Source: Pseudodesulfovibrio sp.
Lineage (GTDB): Bacteria; Desulfobacterota; Desulfovibrionia; Desulfovibrionales; Desulfovibrionaceae
Direction of reading: 5' to 3'
DNA length: 21,123 bases
Assembly: GCA_022712815.1 (NCBI GenBank)
Contig: JAFLJW010000435.1
Span: 1 to 21,123, forward strand
Shown here piece by piece: positions 15,649-21,123 of the stretch (position 1 is its first letter; each line of letters starts with the position of its first letter). The notes under the pieces are model-generated. The model was not told where the DNA came from and made no database searches. It was given only the letters and a program-made list of their open reading frames with translations. A program made the translations under genes and the position numbers.

Positions 15649-16419
15649 ATGAAAGCATCAGTGAAAGAAATAATGAAAGCTTGGATACAGTGCGTGCATG
15701 GTTTGCACGCGAAGTGGTTCAATGCACTTTGCGGCACCCCTCCTTTTCTGCGTCCATGGCACTTTCAGTGGCACGCCATTAAGGATCTCAACAAGGATTT
15801 AAAGAAGGTGCTTCCTTTGTTCCAAGGCAAAGTATTGGATTTTGGTTGCGGCCTTCAGCCATATCGAGATTTGATGGTTAACGCCGATGAGTGCATCGGG
15901 GTGGATATCCAGGATGCCGATGGTGTTGATTACCTCGTCAAACCGGGAGATCCGCTGCCTTTTGAAAAGGGGGCTTTTGATGCTGTTCTAAGCACTCAGG
16001 TTTTGGAACATGTTGCTGATATGGACGATTGCATTGCAGAAATCCATCGTGTCCTGAAACCGGGCGGACAGCTTGTTATCTCTGTTCCATTTATTTATCA
16101 GGTTCATGGAAAACCGCATGATTATCGTCGGTTGTCCGAGTTTGGTGTAAAGCAGGCCTTGTCCGGATTTCGAATTGAAAGAATGTCTCGGCAGGGTGGT
16201 GTCGGAAGTAGCATGGCAATCCTCTTTCTTTGCTGGCTGCATCATCAGATGGATTTAAAGACCTGGACATGGTTGATAAAGGTCTGCCTCTCTCCAGTGC
16301 TTATAGTAATGAGCCTTATTATGAATATGCTTGGTGTGCTGTTGGATTATGTTGATACGACAGAATCGGTTTATGGCAATCTTCTTGTTGTTGCAGTGCG
16401 AGAACCGGATGGTGCGTAG
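15649..16419 (+). CDS. Class I SAM-dependent methyltransferase
   Basis: A 256-residue methyltransferase of the Methyltransf_11 type. Motif I is VLDFGCGLQPY (62-72), the acidic ribose-binding residue is in GVDIQ (84-88), then FDAVLSTQVLEHV (110-122) and RVLKPGGQLVISVPF (134-148). The segment at about residues 198-230 is hydrophobic, which suggests membrane contact and possibly a lipid-linked substrate. Proteins of this shape are common in O-antigen clusters and methylate or cap a glycan, but the substrate is not visible. ATG 15649 is the first in-frame start after the previous stop; the ribosome site is weak, and ATG 15673 is an alternative. Confidence 0.85.
   Translation: MKASVKEIMKAWIQCVHGLHAKWFNALCGTPPFLRPWHFQWHAIKDLNKDLKKVLPLFQGKVLDFGCGLQPYRDLMVNADECIGVDIQDADGVDYLVKPGDPLPFEKGAFDAVLSTQVLEHVADMDDCIAEIHRVLKPGGQLVISVPFIYQVHGKPHDYRRLSEFGVKQALSGFRIERMSRQGGVGSSMAILFLCWLHHQMDLKTWTWLIKVCLSPVLIVMSLIMNMLGVLLDYVDTTESVYGNLLVVAVREPDGA
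15692..15710 (+). repeat. 7-bp GC-rich hairpin just after the methyltransferase start
   Basis: GCGTGCA (15692-15698) pairs with TGCACGC (15704-15710) around a TGGTT loop, over codons 15-21. It could fold in the mRNA near the start of translation. Confidence 0.5.
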
Positions 16420-16450
16420 CGCGTCTCAATGCACCTGCTTTTTGAGGGCT

Positions 16451-16478
16451 GGCTGCCCCTGTGGCAGTGAGTTTTTTT
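16451..16478 (+). terminator. Weak terminator-like hairpin after the methyltransferase gene
   Basis: CTGCC (16453-16457) pairs with GGCAG (16463-16467), with one more G-T pair outside, then GAG and seven T (16472-16478). The short stem, the 3-base gap before the T-run and the same-direction gene 35 bases later make partial read-through likely if it works at all. A competing GGGC/GCCC pairing exists in the same bases. Confidence 0.3.
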
Positions 16479-16512
16479 GGAGCGAAGCCATTAAGGACGA
16501 GGTTGATAAGTT

Positions 16513-17604
16513 ATGAGGATCGTTCTGGCAATAGGCTCCATTCAGGGCGGAGGTGCCGAGCGTGTTGCATCCATTCTGGCCAATGCCTGGGCTGACTGTG
16601 GGCACCATGTGACTATTTTGACGTTTGAACCTGAGGATGCTGTACCGGCTTATTTTATCTCTGAAAGTGTCGAAGTGATGCGGCTTGACTTAAACAAGCC
16701 TGTCAGCAGCAAGCTCGGAGCGATCATGAGAGTCTGGAATAGCATTTTGACCCTCCGTGTCACGATTCGCACACTAGACCCTGATGTCGTGGTGTCGTTC
16801 ATTGATCAGGTGAATATTTTGATCATACTCGCCTGCAAAGGGCTTGGTCTGCCAGTCATTATTTCGGAACGTGTTCATCCAGGTTATTTCAAGATAGGTT
16901 GGTTCTGGAATTGCCTCAGGCGGTTGACCTATGGCAGAGCAACCGCTCTGGTGGTGCAGACTAGGGAGATTGAGGCGTGGTGCAAGGCTCGGTTTAGTAC
17001 CGAGATCTGCGTCATCCCCAACCCGGTCAGGCGGCCACAGGATAAACGGATCAATTCCATGAATGGGCGATCAACGGTGGTCGCAGCCGGACGACTCATG
17101 CACCAGAAGGGGTTTGATCTCCTGGTAAATGCGTTTGCAAAGGTGGCAGATGCTTTCCCGGAATGGGATCTGGTTGTATATGGCGAAGGAGAGGATCGCT
17201 CAATGCTGGAAGGGTTGATTCAAAAGCATGGTCTTCAAGATCGGGTGAGCTTTCCCGGCTGGGTGGGCGATCTGGCAGAAAAGTTGCGGCAGACGGATAT
17301 TTTTTGTCTTTCCTCTCGTTTCGAGGGATTTCCGAATGTACTGTGTGAAGCTATGAGTCTGGGGCTGCCTGTCGTGGCAACAAACTGTTCAAGTGGGCCT
17401 GCCGACATCATAACAGATGGTGTGGACGGGGTGTTGGTGCCGAGCGAGGATGAAACTGCCCTTGCTCAGGGGTTGCGTCATCTCATGGAAGATGAATCGC
17501 TTCGTAGTCGACTTGGAGGCAACGCCATGACCATCTCTGAACGATATGCTTTGGATAAAATTGTGGCGGCGTGGGATGAGTGCATGGCGCAGTACAGGAT
17601 TTGA
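16513..17604 (+). CDS. GT4 family glycosyltransferase (group 1)
   Basis: A 363-residue GT-B retaining glycosyltransferase. The N-terminal IGSIQGGGAERVAS (7-20) is the acceptor-domain glycine loop typical of GT4. The donor domain has AGRLMHQKGFDLL (192-204) with Arg194 and Lys199 at the usual phosphate-binding positions, and the E-x7-E motif EGFPNVLCE (271-279). It should add a sugar from a nucleotide donor to a lipid-linked or protein-linked glycan at the inner face of the membrane. The donor is not predictable. AAGGACGAGG at 16493-16502 precedes ATG 16513. It is the last gene before the largest gap in the window. Confidence 0.9.
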   Translation: MRIVLAIGSIQGGGAERVASILANAWADCGHHVTILTFEPEDAVPAYFISESVEVMRLDLNKPVSSKLGAIMRVWNSILTLRVTIRTLDPDVVVSFIDQVNILIILACKGLGLPVIISERVHPGYFKIGWFWNCLRRLTYGRATALVVQTREIEAWCKARFSTEICVIPNPVRRPQDKRINSMNGRSTVVAAGRLMHQKGFDLLVNAFAKVADAFPEWDLVVYGEGEDRSMLEGLIQKHGLQDRVSFPGWVGDLAEKLRQTDIFCLSSRFEGFPNVLCEAMSLGLPVVATNCSSGPADIITDGVDGVLVPSEDETALAQGLRHLMEDESLRSRLGGNAMTISERYALDKIVAAWDECMAQYRI

Positions 17605-17710
17605 GCCGTTCTGGCGCTTAAGATCGTAGTGCGATTGGGCGTTTAGCCTTCCCGGCGAAGAAAGGCACTTTGTAAATGGTTTATATACAAAAAGGCGATG
17701 CGGAAAGACT
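17605..17710. other. Longest intergenic gap (106 nt), possible promoter region
   Basis: This gap separates the GT4 gene from the asnB-like gene. It contains two weak inverted repeats, GCCTT/AAGGC (17646-17666) and TTTGTA/TACAAA (17669-17691), and an AT-rich patch at about 17673-17692. I see no convincing -35/-10 pair, but its size relative to other gaps makes it the likeliest place for a new transcript start downstream. Confidence 0.3.
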
Positions 17711-19579
17711 ATGTGTGGCATAACCGGGATCGTTTCACAATTTTCATTGCCTGAAGAACATGTTCTTCAGGCAATGACCGACTCCCTGATTCACCGTGGG
17801 CCGGACGATTCCGGGGTGTGGGTCGATTCTGATGCCGGAATCGGGCTTGGACACCGCCGTCTTTCCATTCTCGATCTTTCGTCTCTTGGTCGGCAGCCGA
17901 TGCATTCGCATTGTGGCCGTTTTGTTCTTGCGTACAACGGTGAAGTTTACAACCATCTTGAGTTGCGCAAAGAATTGGCTGACTATCCTTTTCGATCCAC
18001 TTCAGACACGGAAACCATTCTGGCCGCCATAGCGGAATGGGGCATTGATGCGGCTTTGAATCGCTTCACGGGGATGTTTGCAATTGGCCTGTGGGACAAG
18101 CAAACTCGAAAGATGTTTCTGGTGCGAGACCGTATGGGGATCAAGCCACTTTATTATGGTTTGACTGAAGATAAAGACTGGGTTTTTGGGTCGGAATTGA
18201 AGGCATTGCAAGCGCACCCAAGATTTTCCCCAGCTATTGATCGCAATGCTCTTACTTCATATTTCCGTCATAATTATATTTCTGCACCATACACCATCTA
18301 TGAAGACACCTGGAAAGTGGAGCCGGGGCAGATGGTTATCATTGGCGAAGATGGTGTTGAGAAGAAAACATGGTGGAACGTCGAAGATCGCTGGCGGTCA
18401 GGCTTTGAAAATCCGTGGCAAATGGATGACTCTGAGGCAACCGACGCCTTGGAAGCTTTGCTCTTGGATGCGGTCAATATACGTATGCTTTCGGACGTTC
18501 CGCTTGGTGCATTCCTTTCTGGCGGCATAGATTCGTCTACCGTGGTCGCATTGATGCAGGCGCACTCCTCCCTACCTGTGCGCACTTTTTCCATTGGTTT
18601 TCACGAAGCTGATTTCAATGAAGCCGGGCACGCAAAGGCTGTGGCAAAACACCTTGAAACCGACCACACGGAATTGTATGTCACCCCGCAAGATTTGCTC
18701 AATGTCGTTCCAAATATTTCGCAGTATTGGGATGAGCCCTTTGCAGATTCTTCGCAGATTCCCACCTACGTCTTGAGTTCTTTGGCGAGAGAGCATGTTA
18801 CCGTATCTCTGTCCGGCGACGGTGGTGATGAGTTGTTTTGTGGTTACGATAGGTACTTTTTGACAAACCGGGTGAATGCTTTTTTATCCAAGACCCCCTG
18901 GTTTCTGAAGAAACTCGGCGCAGAGCTTGGGAAGGCTACTCCTGAGATATGCTATCAGCTCCTGGGGAACTGGGAGCATAAAGCCCGTTTGAGATTGGAT
19001 GTTTTGGGCACAGGTAACCTGGCTGAATTATATCGATATTTTATTTCCCACTTTAAGGACCCTGCATCGTTTGTGCTTGGCGGTGAAGAGCCTTTTCTCC
19101 CTGGTGTGGCGAGCTTGCCCGACCCATTGGCCTGGATGAGCCTTCACGATCTGCGTAACTATTTACCGGATAATATTTTGACCAAAGTTGATAGGGCAAG
19201 CATGGCAGTCTCCCTGGAGGCCCGAGTGCCGTTGCTCGATCATCGTGTCGTGGAATTTGCCGCTGCTGTCCCTACGTCCATGAAGGTTAGGAACGGGCAG
19301 GGGAAATGGCTTCTCAAGGAAGTGTTATACCGCCATGTTCCCAAGGAGTTGGTGGATAGGCCAAAGGTTGGATTTGGGGTGCCAATCCATAAGTGGCTGC
19401 GAGAAGATCTGCGAGAGTGGTGCGAGGATATGCTGGCACCGGATAGAATGAGGCGGCAAGGATATATTGACGCAGAGTATGTTCAAAAAATGTGGCGGGA
19501 ACACTTGAGCGGAAAACACAATTGGCATTCTTGTCTTTGGGAGGTCTTGATGTTTCAGGCGTGGTTGGAGAATGCATAA
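17711..19579 (+). CDS. AsnB-type glutamine-dependent amidotransferase
   Basis: A 622-residue two-domain enzyme. Cys2 (MCGITGIV) is the N-terminal nucleophile of the class II glutaminase domain, with HRRLSI (48-53) and YNGEVYN (75-81) as expected. The synthetase domain has the PP-loop SGGIDSS at 270-276, SLSGDGGDELFCGY later, and a C-terminal region rich in basic residues. It makes ammonia from glutamine and amidates an adenylated carboxylate. AsnB-like enzymes in O-antigen clusters (WbpS of Pseudomonas, WbmI of Bordetella) are thought to convert uronic acids to uronamides, so a glycan carboxylate is a better guess here than aspartate. Codons 12-22 form most of a perfect 34-bp palindrome without disturbing the frame or the expected length. 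Confidence 0.92.
   Translation: MCGITGIVSQFSLPEEHVLQAMTDSLIHRGPDDSGVWVDSDAGIGLGHRRLSILDLSSLGRQPMHSHCGRFVLAYNGEVYNHLELRKELADYPFRSTSDTETILAAIAEWGIDAALNRFTGMFAIGLWDKQTRKMFLVRDRMGIKPLYYGLTEDKDWVFGSELKALQAHPRFSPAIDRNALTSYFRHNYISAPYTIYEDTWKVEPGQMVIIGEDGVEKKTWWNVEDRWRSGFENPWQMDDSEATDALEALLLDAVNIRMLSDVPLGAFLSGGIDSSTVVALMQAHSSLPVRTFSIGFHEADFNEAGHAKAVAKHLETDHTELYVTPQDLLNVVPNISQYWDEPFADSSQIPTYVLSSLAREHVTVSLSGDGGDELFCGYDRYFLTNRVNAFLSKTPWFLKKLGAELGKATPEICYQLLGNWEHKARLRLDVLGTGNLAELYRYFISHFKDPASFVLGGEEPFLPGVASLPDPLAWMSLHDLRNYLPDNILTKVDRASMAVSLEARVPLLDHRVVEFAAAVPTSMKVRNGQGKWLLKEVLYRHVPKELVDRPKVGFGVPIHKWLREDLREWCEDMLAPDRMRRQGYIDAEYVQKMWREHLSGKHNWHSCLWEVLMFQAWLENA
17744..17777. repeat. Perfect 34-bp palindrome inside the asnB-like gene
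   Basis: The half-site TCATTGCCTGAAGAACA (17744-17760) is followed at once by its exact reverse complement (17761-17777); the next pair (17743/17778) does not match. It begins exactly at codon 12 and ends at the first base of codon 23. In RNA it would form a long stem of about 15 bp with a tiny loop; in DNA it could be a cruciform or a two-fold protein site. Confidence 0.9.
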
Positions 19580-19580
19580 A

Positions 19581-20450
19581 ATGAGCATTCGTCAATTTTT
19601 GAGTATTATCTGGAGTTGGAAACTGACCTTCGACGGCGTTGGGCTATTGGAGCATATTCGTAAATGCCGTCTTGAAGGACAGGATTGGTACTTCAGGTAC
19701 TTTCGGTTTACACCGGTCCTACTTGAGAATGTGAGAACCTGTTCCAGAAGTATAGAAGACAAATGTGAGGCATTCAGCCTTGCAGTGTCCTGGTTTCGTT
19801 TGGGGGATACATACAAGCTGACGTCGAGAGATAGAACCCTGCTGGCAGATGAAGCCATTCTGTCTTATGTGTCAAAATCCGGCTCTTCTGCATTGATGGA
19901 AGCTGGGTCTTCTGACGGTATCGCCTCCTTGCAGCTTCTAAAAAAGAGGGAATTGTTTTCAAGAATAGTCCTCTCTGATCGTTTCAATATTTTTTTTCAG
20001 AAAAAAGGTGTTGGCTATACTGTTTTTTATGGTGCCGACAAAAAAGCTCTCACTTTGAAGGTAGGCTTTTTGTCTTTTGATTTGAGTCCTCTTGAAATAT
20101 CAGGCACCGGTGAACTGGAGACAATTGAAACCATAAACCCACTCCTGCTTGAAGGTGGCTATGCCCAGCGCATAGAACAGTTTAACATCTTCATGGATGT
20201 GTTTCCCAATGCATATGGTATAATCAAGTGTTCCAACCTGTTGAATAGCAGCTATTTTTCAGATGCTGAGATAAGGAGTGCGGTCAAGTCTCTTTCCAAG
20301 TCTCTTGTCGATGATGGGTATTTGGTTGTGTCCCAGAATAATGATAAATACAGTGGCGGCGAAGCGATGTTTGTGCTTCACAAGATGTCGGGTAAATTGA
20401 CAGTGGTTGAGAGTATAAACGAACATGATATTGTGCATCTCTTCGAGTAG
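19581..20450 (+). CDS. Methyltransferase-like protein of unknown role, tandem copy 1
   Basis: A 289-residue protein I cannot assign to a named family. LMEAGSSDG (105-113) resembles SAM-binding motif I with Glu for the first Asp, IVLSDRF follows where the ribose-binding acidic residue is expected, and CSNLLNSSYFSDAEIRSA then LVDDGYLVVSQN looks like the late strand with the GG-type turn. This suggests a class I methyltransferase fold, active or not. The next gene is a clear homolog with the motif at the same residue number. ATG 19581 is chosen because GGAG (19567-19570) is ten bases upstream; ATG 19572 would be one base from that site. It starts one base after the asnB-like stop, so it is in the same transcript. 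Confidence 0.7.
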   Translation: MSIRQFLSIIWSWKLTFDGVGLLEHIRKCRLEGQDWYFRYFRFTPVLLENVRTCSRSIEDKCEAFSLAVSWFRLGDTYKLTSRDRTLLADEAILSYVSKSGSSALMEAGSSDGIASLQLLKKRELFSRIVLSDRFNIFFQKKGVGYTVFYGADKKALTLKVGFLSFDLSPLEISGTGELETIETINPLLLEGGYAQRIEQFNIFMDVFPNAYGIIKCSNLLNSSYFSDAEIRSAVKSLSKSLVDDGYLVVSQNNDKYSGGEAMFVLHKMSGKLTVVESINEHDIVHLFE

Positions 20451-20533
20451 AAGAGAGAGTGAATATCTTTATGAAAGGCGAAGTAATGTGGATTCAGCAG
20501 CTTTGGAATATACGAACGATTTAGTCGTGGTTT

Positions 20534-20539
20534 GAGGGG
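20534..20539 (+). promoter_or_regulatory. Ribosome binding site deciding the last gene's start
   Basis: GAGGGG lies eight bases before GTG 20548. It overlaps the other in-frame GTG (20539), which is therefore unlikely to be the start. Confidence 0.6.
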
Positions 20540-20547
20540 TGCTAATA

Positions 20548-21123
20548 GTGAATTGGGCTGGCTTGAAAGATTCTTTACGTCGTTTTTGTCTTTGTTTCGA
20601 CAGTATTAGACTGCTCGACTGGATGCATCGGAAGAATATCCAGTTGTTCTTTTTCTTTCTTTTGCGATACCGGGTTTCGCCGGCAATTCTGGCCGATGCA
20701 CTCAAGCAGGACGCCGACATTGATGAATTGGGGAGGCTCTTTGCCTTGGGTACGTCGTCATTGAAAATCGGAAAGATCTTCAAGACAACCGGGCTGAAGC
20801 GCACCAGTATGGCCGACGATCTGCTTTTGAAACTGGCACATGGAAAGACTAAACCATCTCTGATGGAGATTGGTGTTTCGGACGGGAGTTCGGCCCTTGG
20901 ACTTTTAGCTCGTTCCGATGTGTTCGGGCGGGTTGTCCTGACGGATCGGTTTAGTCGATTTTATGTACGAAATATCCTCTTTGGAAATGTATTCCTTGAT
21001 GCGGAGAAGCGCCTTTATGGAGTTAAGGTTTTATGTTTTTTCATATTTCTGTCACCCAAAACCGTGAGTGATGCATCAAAGTACCGCCCAATTGAGGTCG
21101 TGAATCCCATTCTTCGGGAGAAA
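20548..21123 (+). CDS. Methyltransferase-like protein, tandem copy 2, 3' end outside window
   Basis: An open frame of 192 codons with no stop before the window end, starting at GTG 20548. It is homologous to the preceding gene: LMEIGVSDG falls at residues 105-113 in both proteins, and 17 of 31 residues from this motif through TDRF/SDRF are identical. The equal spacing supports both start choices. Further matches include VVNPILRE against TINPLLLE. The N-terminal stretch IQLFFFFLLRY (31-41) is hydrophobic. As with copy 1, a SAM-methyltransferase fold is likely, while the substrate and activity are unknown. It begins 97 bases after copy 1; the gap holds only a 17-codon frame of doubtful meaning. 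Confidence 0.75.
   Translation, partial: MNWAGLKDSLRRFCLCFDSIRLLDWMHRKNIQLFFFFLLRYRVSPAILADALKQDADIDELGRLFALGTSSLKIGKIFKTTGLKRTSMADDLLLKLAHGKTKPSLMEIGVSDGSSALGLLARSDVFGRVVLTDRFSRFYVRNILFGNVFLDAEKRLYGVKVLCFFIFLSPKTVSDASKYRPIEVVNPILREK

Noticed and set aside
17673..17701. Possible flagellar sigma-28 promoter (TAAA and GGCGATGC)
   Set aside because: The spacing is 17 instead of about 15 and the second element matches poorly.
17711..19579. Housekeeping asparagine synthetase
   Set aside because: Possible by sequence alone, but the glycan cluster setting and coupling to methyltransferase-like genes make a sugar amidation role likelier; not excluded.
20471..20524. 17-codon frame between the two methyltransferase-like genes
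   Set aside because: It is very short, has only a weak GAGAG upstream and no recognisable features; it cannot be told from chance.

Overview
The window is a dense, one-directional surface-glycan gene cluster. All supported genes are on the + strand, and most neighbours overlap by 1 to 37 bases or are separated by a few bases. It starts inside one gene (a pseudaminic acid synthase) and ends inside another (a methyltransferase-like protein). No rRNA, tRNA, CRISPR array, transposase or integrase is visible. No gene-free stretch reaches 300 bases; the longest gaps are 17605-17710 (106 nt), 20451-20547 (97 nt) and 16420-16512 (93 nt). Composition is near 50% GC by eye. Gene content (nonulosonate synthesis, duplicated acetamidino-forming genes, a radical SAM protein) would fit a Gram-negative anaerobe such as a Desulfovibrio-type bacterium. 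That assignment is inference only.

Region A (1-5973) holds the 3' part of a PseI-type pseudaminic acid synthase, followed by two complete sets of the three-gene acetamidino system known from Pseudomonas O-antigen synthesis (WbpG/HisH2/HisF2 type). The order is HisH-HisF-WbpG, then WbpG-HisH-HisF. The HisH partner should supply ammonia from glutamine, the HisF partner should carry it, and the WbpG/PseA partner should put it on an N-acetyl group of a sugar. Both HisF copies lack the catalytic Asp11 of true histidine-pathway HisF but keep Asp130.

Region B (5961-10547) is a tightly coupled run of aldo/keto reductase, GNAT acetyltransferase, class III (glutamate-1-semialdehyde aminomutase-like) aminotransferase, CMP-sugar cytidylyltransferase and a second, divergent NeuB-type synthase. 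It looks like the late steps of a second, non-textbook nonulosonic acid pathway, with the sugar amino- and acyl-modified and then activated as CMP-sugar.

Region C (10599-17604) carries assembly functions: an ABC exporter/flippase, a capsule-type (KpsC/KpsS-like) glycosyltransferase, a radical SAM protein, a hexapeptide acetyltransferase, a class I methyltransferase and a GT4 glycosyltransferase.

Region D (17605-21123) starts after the largest gap. It has an AsnB-type amidotransferase whose first codons contain a perfect 34-bp palindrome, then two tandem, homologous methyltransferase-like genes of unknown role, the second cut off by the window end.

Most noteworthy are the palindrome, the mirrored duplicate amidino cassettes, and the second synthase, which lacks a histidine expected to bind metal.
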